Positions 17,644-27,312 are shown, numbered from the stretch's first letter. The stretch is DNA of 64,000 nucleotides from Cognatishimia activa (GCF_017798205.1 NZ_CP060010.1:1922001-1986000); one strand, 5' to 3'. Numbers and translations: made by a program. Notes: a model not told the origin generated them from the sequence alone.

Positions 17644-17668
17644 GGGCGTGGAATTTCCACGCCCTTTT
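17644..17668 (+). terminator. Attenuating terminator between aapJ and aapQ
   Basis: GGGCGTGGAA-T-TTCCACGCCC is a perfect inverted repeat followed by TTTTCTT. It lies 16 bp after aapJ, inside the transporter operon. Partial termination here would make the binding protein more abundant than the membrane parts, as in other ABC uptake operons. Confidence 0.8.
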
Positions 17669-17856
17669 CTTATCTGGGGCGTTTTCTGACAATTTATCAA
17701 ATCGACAGGGCGCGGCATGCACGGACCTCAACGACTCCGCGTATGTATCTGGTTTCCGTTTCCTGTTTTCGTCGGTCAACGCTGTAGCTATTGAAACTCT
17801 GCCACCTCTTAGAGCGCTGCTTGCTCGGAGACGGCTTCTGCTGACAGAGGACACAT

Positions 17857-19077
17857 ATGTCCACAATCCCTGATCCAGGTGTGAGTCAAGACGGCTTCCG
17901 TATAGGAATGCTGATCAACGACACACGCTACCGCGCGTACACGTTCCAGTTTATCGCGCTTGTGCTGCTGATCTTTGGCATCGGCTATCTGATCTCCAAC
18001 CTTTTCGCCAACCTTGAACGCGCGGGTTTGAATATCTCGTGGGCGTTTTTGGGCGAGCCTGCTGGTTATGACATCAACCAGCGCCCCATCGACTATACGT
18101 CACAATCCACCCATGCCCGTGCATCCACCGTAGGCGCGATCAATACGTTGATCGTGGCTTTCCTGGCCTGTGTTTCTGCGACGGTTCTGGGCGTCATCGC
18201 AGGTGTTCTGCGTCTGTCCAACAACTGGTTGGTCGCACGCTTGATGAGCATCTACGTCGAAGCCTTCCGCAACGTGCCGGTTCTGATCTGGATCCTGATC
18301 ATCTTCCTAGCGATGTCCAACGCGCTGCCGCAGCCTCGGGCTTTCCGCGGAGAGAATGCGACGTCAGAGATGTGGCTCGACATGGTCGCCTTCACGAACC
18401 GCGGGGTCTATATCCCAGCGTTTGAAAACGGCAGCGGATCGATGGTCTTTTGGCTGACCATTCTGGCGTCGATTGTCGGCGTGTTTGTCTACCGTCGCTA
18501 TGCGCGCAACCTGCTTTACAGCACCGGTCGCATGCTGCCGACAGGCTGGCCATCCTTGGCGATCCTGATCGTGCCGGGCGTGATAATGTACTTCCTGTTG
18601 GGTCAGCCAGTGGGTCTTGAGCGTCCAGAACTCAAAGGCTTCAACTTCCAGGGAGGCGTTCACCTCCGTCTGTCGTTGATTGCGCTTTGGTTCGCTTTGG
18701 CGATCTATACAGGGGCCTTTATCGCGGAAAACGTTCGTGCCGGGATCCAAGCGATCAGCAAAGGTCAGACCGAAGCCGCTGCGGCCCTGGGTCTGCGTCC
18801 GGGTCGGATCATGAACCTTGTGATCCTTCCACAAGCGCTGCGCGTGATCATTCCGCCGCTGATTTCCCAGTATCTGAACATCACCAAAAACTCGTCTCTA
18901 GCGATTGCGGTGGGTTACATGGACATCACCGGCACGCTGGGCGGCATCACGCTGAACCAGACCGGCCGCGCGATCGAAGCCATCCTCTTGTTGATGCTGT
19001 TCTATCTCACCGTCTCGCTGACGATTTCGGTGGTCATGAACATCTACAACAACTCTGTTAAGTTGAAGGAGCGCTGA
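17857..19077 (+). CDS. aapQ: General L-amino acid ABC transporter permease AapQ
   Basis: A 406-residue inner-membrane permease of the HisM/polar amino acid family. Membrane segments include FQFIALVLLIFGIGYLISNLF near the N-terminus. The EAA motif region is GAFIAENVRAGIQAISKGQTEAAAALGLRPGRIMNLVILPQALRVIIPPL near residues 285-335; this contacts the ATPase. The long insertion before the core is typical of AapQ rather than shorter HisQ-type permeases. 228 bp separate it from aapJ, including the attenuator. aapM starts 1 bp after its stop. Confidence 0.94.
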   Translation: MSTIPDPGVSQDGFRIGMLINDTRYRAYTFQFIALVLLIFGIGYLISNLFANLERAGLNISWAFLGEPAGYDINQRPIDYTSQSTHARASTVGAINTLIVAFLACVSATVLGVIAGVLRLSNNWLVARLMSIYVEAFRNVPVLIWILIIFLAMSNALPQPRAFRGENATSEMWLDMVAFTNRGVYIPAFENGSGSMVFWLTILASIVGVFVYRRYARNLLYSTGRMLPTGWPSLAILIVPGVIMYFLLGQPVGLERPELKGFNFQGGVHLRLSLIALWFALAIYTGAFIAENVRAGIQAISKGQTEAAAALGLRPGRIMNLVILPQALRVIIPPLISQYLNITKNSSLAIAVGYMDITGTLGGITLNQTGRAIEAILLLMLFYLTVSLTISVVMNIYNNSVKLKER

Positions 19078-19078
19078 T

Positions 19079-20365
19079 ATGTCTGATGTATCCTTTGTGC
19101 GTCACGACCAGATCCCTCCATCGCCGCCACCGGCGCGCGAAGCAGGGGCTGTGAAATGGCTGCGCGAGAACCTGTTCTCGGGATGGATCAACTCGATCCT
19201 GACCATTCTGGCAGTCTACTTCGTCATCAAGATTGTGATTGGTGTGTACCCATGGTTCGCCAATGGCGTCTGGGAAGGTGGCAGCCGCGCGGATTGCGTC
19301 GCTGCGCTGGCAGGTGAGACGGGCGCGTGTTTTGCCATTCTGGCGGAACGCTGGAACCAGCTTTTGTTCGGGATCAGCTACCCGTCTGACAGCTACTGGC
19401 GTCCATTCCTGGCCTTTGTGCTGCTTCTGCCTTGTGTGTCGCCCGTGTTGTTTAATGGCCTGCCACGCAAGATGCTGGTCTTGACCCTGCTTTACCCGTT
19501 CATTGCCTTCTGGCTGATCTGGGGCGGCACCATTCTGGCGCCAATCGTAGGTCTGATCGGTTTCATCGCGGGCTACTATGCCTTCCTTGAAGGCGAGAAG
19601 CGCTCTGGTTTTGTGTTGGGACTGGTTGCAGGTCTGGTCGCCGCCATCATCGTATGGCGTGTGGGCGGAATGCTCTCGGGTGCGGCCTCTGGGTTCATGG
19701 CCTTTGAGCCGGTGGCAAGCCGCGACATGGGGGGCTTTATGCTCAACATGATCCTGGGCACGATCTGTGTGTCACTGTCGATCCCTCTGGGTATCGCACT
19801 GGCGCTAGGGCGTCAGTCGTCTATGCCGATCATCAAAGGCATCTGCGTTGTCTTTATCGAATTCGTGCGGGGCGTACCGCTGATCACCTTGCTCTTCGTG
19901 GCAAACGTGGTTCTGGCGTATTTCTTCCCACCGGATGCCAATATCGACCTGATCCTGCGGGTGATCATCATGATCACGCTCTTCTCGGCGGCCTATATTG
20001 CCGAGGTGATCCGTGGCGGTCTGGCAGCCCTGCCGAAGGGCCAATACGAAGCCGCAGACAGCTTGGGGCTGAACTATTCCCAGGCGATGCGTCTGATTAT
20101 CCTGCCGCAAGCGCTCAAGATCTCCATTCCGGGCATCGTGAACGTGGCGGTGGGTCTGTTCAAAGACACCACGCTGGTTTCGGTGATCTCCATGTTCGAC
20201 CTCGTCGGCGCCATCCGTGGCCCGATCCTAGGGTCGGCCAACTGGACCGGGATCTACTGGGAAGTCTTTGGCTTTGCTGCCCTTCTGTTCTTTGTCGTGT
20301 GCTACGGCATCTCTCAATATTCGCAGTGGCTCGAACGCCAGCTGCAAACTGATCATAGGGATTAA
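19079..20365 (+). CDS. aapM: General L-amino acid ABC transporter permease AapM
   Basis: A 428-residue permease that pairs with AapQ. The N-terminal part has several hydrophobic segments before the conserved core. The EAA loop is [52 protein letters not shown] final segment is [22 protein letters not shown]. Tight spacing to both aapQ (1 bp) and aapP (5 bp) indicates one transcript. Its length matches AapM, which is longer than ordinary polar amino acid permeases. Confidence 0.94.
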   Translation: MSDVSFVRHDQIPPSPPPAREAGAVKWLRENLFSGWINSILTILAVYFVIKIVIGVYPWFANGVWEGGSRADCVAALAGETGACFAILAERWNQLLFGISYPSDSYWRPFLAFVLLLPCVSPVLFNGLPRKMLVLTLLYPFIAFWLIWGGTILAPIVGLIGFIAGYYAFLEGEKRSGFVLGLVAGLVAAIIVWRVGGMLSGAASGFMAFEPVASRDMGGFMLNMILGTICVSLSIPLGIALALGRQSSMPIIKGICVVFIEFVRGVPLITLLFVANVVLAYFFPPDANIDLILRVIIMITLFSAAYIAEVIRGGLAALPKGQYEAADSLGLNYSQAMRLIILPQALKISIPGIVNVAVGLFKDTTLVSVISMFDLVGAIRGPILGSANWTGIYWEVFGFAALLFFVVCYGISQYSQWLERQLQTDHRD

Positions 20366-20370
20366 TCTCA

Positions 20371-21135
20371 ATGACGAATGCTCAAATGAAAGTATCCGAC
20401 GAAGTCGCGATCCAAATCCAGAAGATGAACAAATGGTATGGCTCGTTCCACGTTCTGCGTGACATCGACCTGACTGTTTATCGTGGCGAACGGATCGTTA
20501 TCTGTGGCCCATCGGGCTCCGGTAAGTCCACGCTCATCCGCTGTATCAACGCTCTGGAAGAGCACCAGCAGGGTCTGATTGAGGTCGACGGGACGGTTCT
20601 GTCCTCTGACCTCAAGAACATCGACAAGATCCGGTCCGAGGTCGGCATGTGTTTCCAGCACTTCAACCTCTTCCCGCATCTGACGATCCTTGAGAACTGT
20701 ACGCTGGCGCCGATCTGGGTGCGTAAAACACCTAAGAAAGAAGCCGAAGAACTGGCGATGCATTTCCTTGAGAAGGTGAAAATTCCGGATCAGGCGAATA
20801 AGTACCCAGGTCAGTTGTCTGGTGGTCAACAGCAGCGTGTGGCAATTGCCCGCTCGCTCTGCATGAAGCCGCGGATCATGCTGTTTGACGAACCAACATC
20901 GGCTCTGGACCCAGAGATGATCAAAGAGGTTCTGGACACCATGATCGAACTCGCCGAAGAGGGCATGACCATGCTCTGCGTGACCCACGAAATGGGCTTT
21001 GCGCGTCAGGTGGCGAACCGCGTGATCTTTATGGATGCGGGTCAGATTGTGGAGCAGAACGAGCCAGAAGAGTTCTTCAACAACCCACAAAGCGACCGGA
21101 CCAAGCTGTTCCTCAGCCAGATCCTCGGTCACTGA
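20371..21135 (+). CDS. aapP: General L-amino acid ABC transporter ATP-binding protein
   Basis: A 254-residue ABC ATPase of the polar amino acid class. It has Walker [10 protein letters not shown], the Q-loop region [19 protein letters not shown], signature [15 protein letters not shown], Walker [17 protein letters not shown] and the switch His in [10 protein letters not shown]. It energises uptake through AapQM. An alternative start five codons in is possible. A strong terminator 20 bp downstream ends the operon. Confidence 0.95.
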   Translation: MTNAQMKVSDEVAIQIQKMNKWYGSFHVLRDIDLTVYRGERIVICGPSGSGKSTLIRCINALEEHQQGLIEVDGTVLSSDLKNIDKIRSEVGMCFQHFNLFPHLTILENCTLAPIWVRKTPKKEAEELAMHFLEKVKIPDQANKYPGQLSGGQQQRVAIARSLCMKPRIMLFDEPTSALDPEMIKEVLDTMIELAEEGMTMLCVTHEMGFARQVANRVIFMDAGQIVEQNEPEEFFNNPQSDRTKLFLSQILGH

Positions 21136-21154
21136 TCTGTTTGAAAATCTTTGG

Positions 21155-21184
21155 AAAGGCCTCGCGGTTTCGCGGGGCCTTTTC
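21155..21184 (+). terminator. Rho-independent terminator of the aap operon
   Basis: AAAGGCCTCGCG and CGCGGGGCCTTTT pair around GTTT with one T-G wobble and end in a T-run. It begins 20 bp after the aapP stop and matches an intrinsic terminator. Confidence 0.88.
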
Positions 21185-21212
21185 TGTTCAGCGGCACGGC
21201 CTTGTGCCGGGC

Positions 21213-21701
21213 TCAGACCAATTCGCGTGGGATGATGAAATCGACCAGTTGCCCCGTGTTGATCCGAAGGTCTCGCCAATCCGAGATCGGGAAATCCAGT
21301 ACCGCCGTCGCGCAGGTCGGGTAGTCAAAGTAACGCGGGTGATTTGGAAAGCGATCAACAAGCTCTCCCGCCAATGCGGCAATGCCGGGGTTATGCGCGA
21401 TCATCGCAACAGTGTCGGCTTTGGCGTGCTGCAACTGGTTAAACATTTCTTCAGGAGCCGCATGGTAGAGGCTGTCGAGATACCGCGTTTCCATGTCAAA
21501 GCCGATGTGCGCACAGGTCTCAACCGTCCGCTTTGCTGTGGAACACAGAACTTCTTGCGGCCAATATTGCCTGTCGCGCAGCCAATCGCCCACCGCCTGT
21601 GCCGAGACATAACCACGCTTGTTGAGCGGCCGTGCGTGGTCAGGTCCGGCGTGCTCCCAGCTAGATTTCGCGTGGCGGATCAGGATCAGGCGTTTGGTCA
21701 T
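21213..21701 (-). CDS. SixA-like phosphohistidine phosphatase (histidine phosphatase family)
   Basis: A 162-residue protein starting MTKRLILIRHAKSSW. The RHAKSSW motif carries the nucleophilic His of the SixA branch of the phosphoglycerate-mutase-like fold. Later Arg and His are in STAKRTVETC and MIAHNPGIAALA. SixA removes phosphate from histidine phosphotransfer proteins. The target here is unknown. The start at 21701 is set by the family N-terminus and by an ATGA overlap with the upstream 4Fe-4S gene. A 37-residue upstream extension is rejected. Confidence 0.85.
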   Translation of the reverse strand: MTKRLILIRHAKSSWEHAGPDHARPLNKRGYVSAQAVGDWLRDRQYWPQEVLCSTAKRTVETCAHIGFDMETRYLDSLYHAAPEEMFNQLQHAKADTVAMIAHNPGIAALAGELVDRFPNHPRYFDYPTCATAVLDFPISDWRDLRINTGQLVDFIIPRELV

Positions 21702-22357
21702 GTGATATCGGGTCCCAGAAAGGCGCGCATATGGAATTCGGATTGCGCGGGCAGGCGACCAAAGGTTTGCGACACCGGACATGCCAGCCGCACCTTGCAA
21801 CCTTGCATACATTCACGGCCCGCGGGCGATGATATGTGCGATTTGCAGGCGGTGACGTCATAGCCGTCTGGCGTGAGGGCATTGACTGGGCAACTGGAAA
21901 AACAAGGTGTCTCTGCACAGCTCAAACAGGGGCCTTCAGGAGGATCTGGCAGCGCAACAGCCTCTCGCAAGGCCAAAGCACCCCTAAAAGATACCATCAT
22001 CCCCGCGCGGTCATGCACCAAAAGGTTGACCGGAGAGCTATGGCATCTCTGGGTTCTTGTGGCCCATGTGAAAAACGGCGGGTAGGGCGGACCGTCGGAT
22101 GGAAAGAACGCCTTTCCAGCAAGTTCATCTGCGAGCGCGCCGATTACCCGCTTTGACCAATGATCCATGGGATCTTTGGGTTTCTCAAATTCGGCCGATG
22201 AAGTGAAGATTGGCCAGAAAGACGGCTCATCCGGCCCCAACATCATAAGCGTTTGAAACCCAGCGAGGTCAGTATCGTGCTCTAGATCGACCGAAAATGC
22301 CCCTAGAATGCGCAGCGCCTTGGCTCGGCACAGGTGGTCCAGCTCCTCATAGGTCAT
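21698..22357 (-). CDS. 4Fe-4S ferredoxin-domain protein, QueG-related
   Basis: A 219-residue protein with a dense C-terminal cysteine cluster: CLSCAETPCFSSCPVNAL, then C in VTACKSH, and CMQGCKVRLACP. These can hold one or two 4Fe-4S clusters, as in epoxyqueuosine reductase and related ferredoxins. The N-terminal corrinoid-binding part typical of QueG is much shorter, so I do not call it QueG. The start at 22357 forms an ATGA overlap with the stop of the desaturase-like gene. A start 10 codons upstream is possible. It is coupled on both sides, implying one operon with the phosphatase. Confidence 0.7.
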   Translation of the reverse strand: MTYEELDHLCRAKALRILGAFSVDLEHDTDLAGFQTLMMLGPDEPSFWPIFTSSAEFEKPKDPMDHWSKRVIGALADELAGKAFFPSDGPPYPPFFTWATRTQRCHSSPVNLLVHDRAGMMVSFRGALALREAVALPDPPEGPCLSCAETPCFSSCPVNALTPDGYDVTACKSHISSPAGRECMQGCKVRLACPVSQTFGRLPAQSEFHMRAFLGPDIT

Positions 22358-23148
22358 TTGCGAAAGAAGGGCAGCGCCAGAACCCATCCGAGTTTCGCTG
22401 GCCGTTCATCCTGCCATTGCAGGCCAACCGTCATATCGTCATGTCCCGCCTCGGGCTGCGCGATATAGGTGCCAAAAATCCGATCCCAAAGGGACAGAGA
22501 AAATCCATAGTTGCTGTCATGCTCATGGCGGTGAACCGAGTGGTGCACGCGATGCATGTCCGGCGTCACAAGGACCATGCGCAGCAGGCGATCAAACCCC
22601 AGCGGCAGGCGCAGATTGGAATGGTTGAACATGGCAGTGCCATTGAGCAGGATCTCAAACACAACAATCGCCAGCACCGACGGCCCGATCAAATAGACCA
22701 ATCCGATCTTCAACAGCATCGAGAGGGCGATTTCCACGGGATGGAACCGGATCGCCGTCGTCACATCCATATCCCGATCCGCATGGTGAACACGGTGCAA
22801 ACGCCACAGGATCGGTATCTTATGGGTAATCAAATGCTGCGCCCAGATCGCGAAATCAAAGATCAAAACCGCCAGAACGAACTCGACCCACAAGGGCCAG
22901 CCTAGAGCGTTAAAAAGGCCCCAGCCCTGCGCGCTCGCATCCAACGCAGCTCCAGCCGCCAAAGCCGGTAGAACCAAAGCCACCAGCCGCAGGGTCGCCG
23001 TGTCGATCAACACAAGACCCCAATTGGCGAGCCAACGGCTTTGACGTTTTTGCTGACGTGGTCGACGCGGAAACAGGGTCTCGGCACTCGCCAAGGCGAT
23101 GAAAAGACCTAGAAATACCGACAGGCGAATGAGAGCTTCGTTTTCCAT
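22354..23148 (-). CDS. Sterol desaturase / fatty acid hydroxylase family membrane di-iron enzyme
   Basis: A 264-residue membrane protein with the eight-His di-iron pattern. The His motifs are HLITHKIPILWRLHRVHHAD, then FHP, FNHSN and HRVHHSVHRHEHDSNYG. At least four hydrophobic segments precede and surround them. The superfamily uses O2 to hydroxylate or desaturate lipids, such as sterols, carotenoids, fatty acids and ornithine lipids. The substrate is not determinable. It is first in a three-gene overlapping run with the 4Fe-4S protein and SixA-like phosphatase. Confidence 0.87.
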   Translation of the reverse strand: MENEALIRLSVFLGLFIALASAETLFPRRPRQQKRQSRWLANWGLVLIDTATLRLVALVLPALAAGAALDASAQGWGLFNALGWPLWVEFVLAVLIFDFAIWAQHLITHKIPILWRLHRVHHADRDMDVTTAIRFHPVEIALSMLLKIGLVYLIGPSVLAIVVFEILLNGTAMFNHSNLRLPLGFDRLLRMVLVTPDMHRVHHSVHRHEHDSNYGFSLSLWDRIFGTYIAQPEAGHDDMTVGLQWQDERPAKLGWVLALPFFRK

Positions 23149-23175
23149 GGAGAGACCATGAAAGCCGCGCGCAGG

Positions 23176-23193
23176 GCTGTCAATTCTGACAGC
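23176..23193. repeat. Short perfect inverted repeat between argB and the desaturase gene
   Basis: GCTGTCA-attc-TGACAGC, arms of 7 bp, lies in the 57-bp gap between two minus-strand genes. On the minus strand it follows the argB stop and precedes the desaturase start. It may be an argB terminator lacking a U-tract or an operator for the downstream operon. Confidence 0.5.
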
Positions 23194-23205
23194 GACACAA
23201 TTGCG

Positions 23206-24066
23206 TTAAGCGCGAATAAGAGACCCTGCGCCGTGGTCTGTGAAGAGCTCTAGAAGGCAAGCATTCGGGGCACGCCCGTCGAGAATAACCACCGCACGCA
23301 CTCCGTCTTTGATGGCGTCGAGCGCGGTCTCGGTTTTCGGGATCATGCCGCCTGCAATTGTGCCATCCTCGATGAAATCACGGATCATTTGCGCGCTAAG
23401 CTCGGTGATGACCTCGCCGTCCTTGTTTTTCACGCCCGAGACATCGGTCAACAGCAACAGGCGGTCGGCTTTCAAAGCTCCCGCGATGGCGCCAGCGGCG
23501 GTGTCTCCGTTGACGTTAAACGTCTCGCCATCACGGCCTGCGCCCAGTGGAGCGATCACCGGGATTGTGCCGTTCGCGGCCATATCCTGAAGGACGGTCG
23601 GGTTCATATAGGAGGGCGTGCCGACGAAGCCCAAATCCGGATTGGTCTGATCACAGATCATCAGGTTCGCGTCTTTGCCAGACAGGCCCACAGCCTTGCC
23701 GCCCGCCATATTGATCGCCTGCACAATCCGTTTGTTAACAGTGCCAGAGAGCACCATCTCGACGACTTCGACGGTGGCTTTGTCTGTGACACGTTTGCCG
23801 TTCACGAACTCCGATTTTATCTCGAGCTTATCCAGCATCGCGTTGATCATCGGTCCGCCGCCATGCACGACGACCGGCTGAATGCCGACCATCTGCATCA
23901 GAACCACATCGCGCGCGAATTCCTCCATCGCCTCGTCAGAGCCCATGGCGTGACCGCCGAGCTTAATGACGACGGTTGCACCCGTATAGCGCTGCATATA
24001 GGGCAGGGCGGATGACAGGGTGCGGGCGGTGGCGATCCAATCGCGGTTCATGTTTTGCGTTCTCAT
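23206..24066 (-). CDS. argB: Acetylglutamate kinase
   Basis: A 286-residue amino acid kinase for the second step of arginine biosynthesis, phosphorylating N-acetyl-L-glutamate. Motifs are [10 protein letters not shown] for nucleotide phosphate binding, [13 protein letters not shown], the substrate region [19 protein letters not shown], and [10 protein letters not shown]. Near the C-terminus [18 protein letters not shown] carries the Lys/Asp motif. The N-terminal helix upstream of the core resembles arginine-inhibited hexameric enzymes. The start at 24066 has AGAGGA upstream; ATG at 24051 is an alternative. It follows engB by 53 bp on the same strand. Confidence 0.95.
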   Translation of the reverse strand: MRTQNMNRDWIATARTLSSALPYMQRYTGATVVIKLGGHAMGSDEAMEEFARDVVLMQMVGIQPVVVHGGGPMINAMLDKLEIKSEFVNGKRVTDKATVEVVEMVLSGTVNKRIVQAINMAGGKAVGLSGKDANLMICDQTNPDLGFVGTPSYMNPTVLQDMAANGTIPVIAPLGAGRDGETFNVNGDTAAGAIAGALKADRLLLLTDVSGVKNKDGEVITELSAQMIRDFIEDGTIAGGMIPKTETALDAIKDGVRAVVILDGRAPNACLLELFTDHGAGSLIRA

Positions 24067-24119
24067 GCGTAGGTCCTCTGACGGACGGGTTTAGCGGGTT
24101 CGGGGCTGGGGGCCAAGCT

Positions 24120-24773
24120 TTAGATCAGGTTCGCGATCAAGGCGCGTAGGGTCGGGATGCCGTCGCCTTTTTCCGAGCTGGTCAAAACGATTTCAGGAAA
24201 GGCCGCTGGGTGCTTAGACAGTTTGCTGCGCACCTGATCCATAATCTTGGCGCGGTCCTTTTCCTTGACCTTATCGGCCTTGGTCATGACGACCTGAAAC
24301 GTCACAGCGGCGCTGTCGAGCAGGGACATGATTTCCTCGTCCACGTCTTTCACGCCATGACGGCTGTCAATCAGCACAAAGGCGCGGCGCAGGCCAACGC
24401 GGCCTTGCAGATATTGCTTGAGCAGGCGCTGCCATTTTTCCACCACCGCCAGCGGCGCATTGGCAAAGCCATAGCCCGGCAGGTCGACCAGATAGTGGCT
24501 CTCGGTCAGGGTAAAGAAGTTGATTTCCTGCGTGCGGCCCGGCGTATTGGAGGCACGTGCGAGACCCTTGCGCCCTGTCAACGCATTGATCAGGCTGGAT
24601 TTGCCGACGTTCGAGCGGCCCGCGAAACAGACCTCAATCCGGTCATCCGCCGGCAGGCCATTCATGGCCACAACGCCCTTCAGGAAGTCCGCATTGCTGC
24701 CAACGAAAAGCTTGCGGCCCTTTTCGCGGCTGATCTCATCAGGCTCTTCGACAATAGGGAAAGGCAGTTGCAT
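24120..24773 (-). CDS. engB: Ribosome biogenesis GTPase EngB (YihA/YsxC)
   Basis: A 217-residue GTPase for late 50S assembly. It has G1 GRSNVGKSSLIN, G2 NTPGRTQEINFF, G3 DLPGYGFA, G4 MTKADKV and G5-like TSSEKGDG. The short N-terminal extension (FVGSNADFLKGVV) is typical. Its ATG overlaps the TGA of the MOSC gene (TGATG). It therefore belongs to the yidC-MOSC-engB transcript, an arrangement linking membrane protein insertion and ribosome biogenesis genes. Confidence 0.95.
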   Translation of the reverse strand: MQLPFPIVEEPDEISREKGRKLFVGSNADFLKGVVAMNGLPADDRIEVCFAGRSNVGKSSLINALTGRKGLARASNTPGRTQEINFFTLTESHYLVDLPGYGFANAPLAVVEKWQRLLKQYLQGRVGLRRAFVLIDSRHGVKDVDEEIMSLLDSAAVTFQVVMTKADKVKEKDRAKIMDQVRSKLSKHPAAFPEIVLTSSEKGDGIPTLRALIANLI

Positions 24774-25510
24774 CAGATCAGCCCCAACTTGTCGCCAACA
24801 CGGACGAGGCCGCCTTGGGTGACGGCTATTTTGACGGAGAAGTCTTTGTGCCCGAATGTCTGCAAGGCACCCAGAGTATCCGCATCGCGCTCGCCTGTGT
24901 CAGGGTTTGATGTGGTCGCCATGCACCGTTCGGTGCGTTCGCGGACGCTCACCACAGCATCACCCAAGCGCAGGTCGCGGCCGACCCAGTCGAGCTCTTC
25001 CCACGCGGGCAGACCGTCAAACCAAATATTGCCGCGCCAACGATGGATCGACAGATCCTTGCCTAACTGCGCTTCTACAGCTTTGTGAGACGCATGGTTG
25101 CAGAGTGTCAGCGACGGCCAGCTGCTGTCGGTGAACCCTTGCTCCGACGCTTCGATCAGTTTCACAGGCTTGGCACGCCCCTCTGGCATCAGCGGCATGA
25201 CCCACTCCAGAAACGTGGCCTGATCCGCGTTTGGATCAAACAGCAGATCGTCCAGATCAGGGTGGCTGAGGCGCAGTTGATGTGCTTCGGTCTTGCAGGT
25301 GATTGCCATCAATTTCGGAGACCCAGCCGCACGCGTGAAATTGGTGCAGCGCACCCAATTGGTGCCATCGAGTTTCGCGGCCTCATGGGCGACGGCCCAA
25401 AGACGATCCCCGGGCATGCTCTGCCCGGGGACCAATGTGACTTCACTTACTTCTTCCCGCCCATGCGCCTTAATGGGGTGGCGCCAGAGCGACGTGACGG
25501 TCAGTGTCAT
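24773..25510 (-). CDS. MOSC domain protein
   Basis: A 245-residue protein with an N-terminal MOSC_N beta-barrel (VTSLWRHPIKAHGREEVSEVTLVPGQSMPGDRLWAV) and a C-terminal MOSC domain (RWRGNIWFDGLPAWEELDWVGRDLRLGDAVVSV). MOSC proteins bind molybdenum cofactor or sulfur and act as molybdenum-cofactor sulfurases or as YcbX-like reductases. A catalytic cysteine may be in RTERCMATTSNPDTGE. The ATG overlaps the yidC stop (ATGA). It is a conserved neighbour of yidC in this group, with no obvious functional link. Confidence 0.88.
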   Translation of the reverse strand: MTLTVTSLWRHPIKAHGREEVSEVTLVPGQSMPGDRLWAVAHEAAKLDGTNWVRCTNFTRAAGSPKLMAITCKTEAHQLRLSHPDLDDLLFDPNADQATFLEWVMPLMPEGRAKPVKLIEASEQGFTDSSWPSLTLCNHASHKAVEAQLGKDLSIHRWRGNIWFDGLPAWEELDWVGRDLRLGDAVVSVRERTERCMATTSNPDTGERDADTLGALQTFGHKDFSVKIAVTQGGLVRVGDKLGLI

Positions 25511-27312
25511 TTCTCTTCCTTCGGCTTGCGCTTGAAGCCCGATTTGATGTTGCCAAAGACATCAGGCTTATAGCCGTGGATCCGCATGATCGAATATTGC
25601 TGAATGAAGGTGATCAGGTTGTTCGCGATCCAGTAAACCACCAGACCCGAGGCAAAGCTGCCCAGCATGAACATGAAGACCCAAGGCATCCAGGCAAAGA
25701 TCATCTGCTGGGTCGGATCAGTTGGGGCCGGGTTCAGCTTTTGTTGCAGCCACATGGAGACACCCAGGATGATGGGCAGAACACCAAGGCTGAAGATAAA
25801 GAAGAAGCTATCCGGGCTTGGCGTTGCATAGTTGAGCAAACCAAACAGGTTCAGGATCGAGCTTGGATCCGGTGCCGAGAGGTCGGTGATCCAACCCACC
25901 CAAGGCGCGTGGCGCAGTTCGAGCGTCACGAAGATCACCTTATAGAGCGAGAAGAAGATCGGGATCTGCAGAAGGATCGGCAGACAGCCCGCAGCCGGGT
26001 TTACCTTTTCCTTCTTGTAGAGCTCCATCATGGATTGCTGCATTTTTTGACGGTCGTCGCCGGCCGCTTCTTTCAGCTTCTCCATCTGCGGCTGCAGTTC
26101 TTTCATCTTGGCCATGGACGCATAAGACCGATAGGCCAGCGGGAAGAGCACGATCTTGATGATCACGGTCAGACCAATGATCGCCCAGCCCATATTGCCG
26201 ATCAGCTCGTTCAGGTAATGCAGCAGGGCAAAGATCGGCTTCGTCAGGAAGAAGAACCAACCCCAGTCGATGGAATCAAGGAACCCGGTGATGCCGCCCT
26301 CACGCTCGTAGGCGCGGATGGTGGCCCATTCTTTGGCACCGGCGAATAGCTGGCTGTCGACAGTGATGGTTTGGCCCGCGGCAATGGTTTGCGTCGGCAT
26401 AACGGCCTCGGCTTGATAGATGCCGCGACGGTCGTCGTATTTGCCAACGGCTTTGAAGCCAGAGTTCTGCGACGGGATCAGCGTCGCCATCCAGTAGTGG
26501 TCGGTAAAGCCGATCCAGCCGTTTTCCGCGACGGAAATGGACTCTGCCTTGGCACCTTCGGTCTGGTTGAACTCGAAGTCGACCATATTGTCATAGCTGG
26601 TCTCGGTGAGTTCGCTGTCGGTCATCGAGATCAGACCTTCGTGCAAGATGAAGAAGTTCTTCAGATCCACGGGTTCGCCATGACGGGCGAGGATGCCGTA
26701 AGGCGCCAAAGACACGGTGCCCGCGCCTGTGTTCTCAACCGTCTGTTTGACCGAGAACATGTAGTTCGCGTCAACCGAGACTTCGCGGCGGAAGGTCAGG
26801 CCCGCGCCATTGTCCCACGCCAGAATGATAGGCGAGGTTTCGGTCAGCGCGTCGCCCGTTTCCAGCGACCAGATGGTGTTTGCGCCAGGCACTTCATCAA
26901 GGCTCAGACCTGCGCCTGGGGCCCAGCCATAAAGCGCGTAATAACCGCCTGGCTCTGTACGAGGTTTAAACAGGTGAACGATGTCCGCGTCGGGCGCCTG
27001 AGTTTCGCGATAGTCTTTGAGGGACAGATCGTTGATGCGACCACCCTGCAAAGAGATGGAACCTTTCAGGCGCGCGGTCTCAATGGCGACAGTTTCAACT
27101 TGTACCGCTGGCGCCTCAGCCTGTGTGGTTTCGCCGGTCGATGTGGTGGACACAGGCGCGGCTGCTGTTGGCGTTGCAGTTTGCGTCGCCGTGGTGGCGT
27201 TGGGATCTTCGGTGACCGGAGGCTCTGCCGGTGGGAAGAAATACATCCAAACCAAAAGAACGGCGAGGCTGAGGCCTGTTGCCAGAATTAGATTCTTATT
27301 GTTGTCGTCCAT
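25507..27312 (-). CDS. yidC: Membrane protein insertase YidC
   Basis: A 601-residue Gram-negative YidC. An N-terminal membrane anchor lies at about residues 7-26 (LILATGLSLAVLLVWMYFFP). A Thr/Ala-rich linker leads to a large periplasmic domain (about 55-340). The conserved 60KD_IMP core has five segments, with YRSYASMAKMKELQPQMEKLKE and AAGCLPILLQIPIFFSLYKV. It inserts and folds inner-membrane proteins with or without SecYEG. The start MDDNNKNL at 27312 is the usual family start; a 33-codon extension is rejected. It is split by about 5.5 kb from yidD. Confidence 0.96.
   Translation of the reverse strand: MDDNNKNLILATGLSLAVLLVWMYFFPPAEPPVTEDPNATTATQTATPTAAAPVSTTSTGETTQAEAPAVQVETVAIETARLKGSISLQGGRINDLSLKDYRETQAPDADIVHLFKPRTEPGGYYALYGWAPGAGLSLDEVPGANTIWSLETGDALTETSPIILAWDNGAGLTFRREVSVDANYMFSVKQTVENTGAGTVSLAPYGILARHGEPVDLKNFFILHEGLISMTDSELTETSYDNMVDFEFNQTEGAKAESISVAENGWIGFTDHYWMATLIPSQNSGFKAVGKYDDRRGIYQAEAVMPTQTIAAGQTITVDSQLFAGAKEWATIRAYEREGGITGFLDSIDWGWFFFLTKPIFALLHYLNELIGNMGWAIIGLTVIIKIVLFPLAYRSYASMAKMKELQPQMEKLKEAAGDDRQKMQQSMMELYKKEKVNPAAGCLPILLQIPIFFSLYKVIFVTLELRHAPWVGWITDLSAPDPSSILNLFGLLNYATPSPDSFFFIFSLGVLPIILGVSMWLQQKLNPAPTDPTQQMIFAWMPWVFMFMLGSFASGLVVYWIANNLITFIQQYSIMRIHGYKPDVFGNIKSGFKRKPKEEK

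Noticed and set aside
21698-22357. Epoxyqueuosine reductase QueG
   Set aside because: It is too short and lacks most of the N-terminal cobalamin-binding region. Only the Fe-S part is similar.
22297-22905. 202-codon plus-strand ORF opposite the desaturase-like gene
   Set aside because: It overlaps two well-supported minus-strand genes and shows Arg/Gln/His-rich antisense composition.
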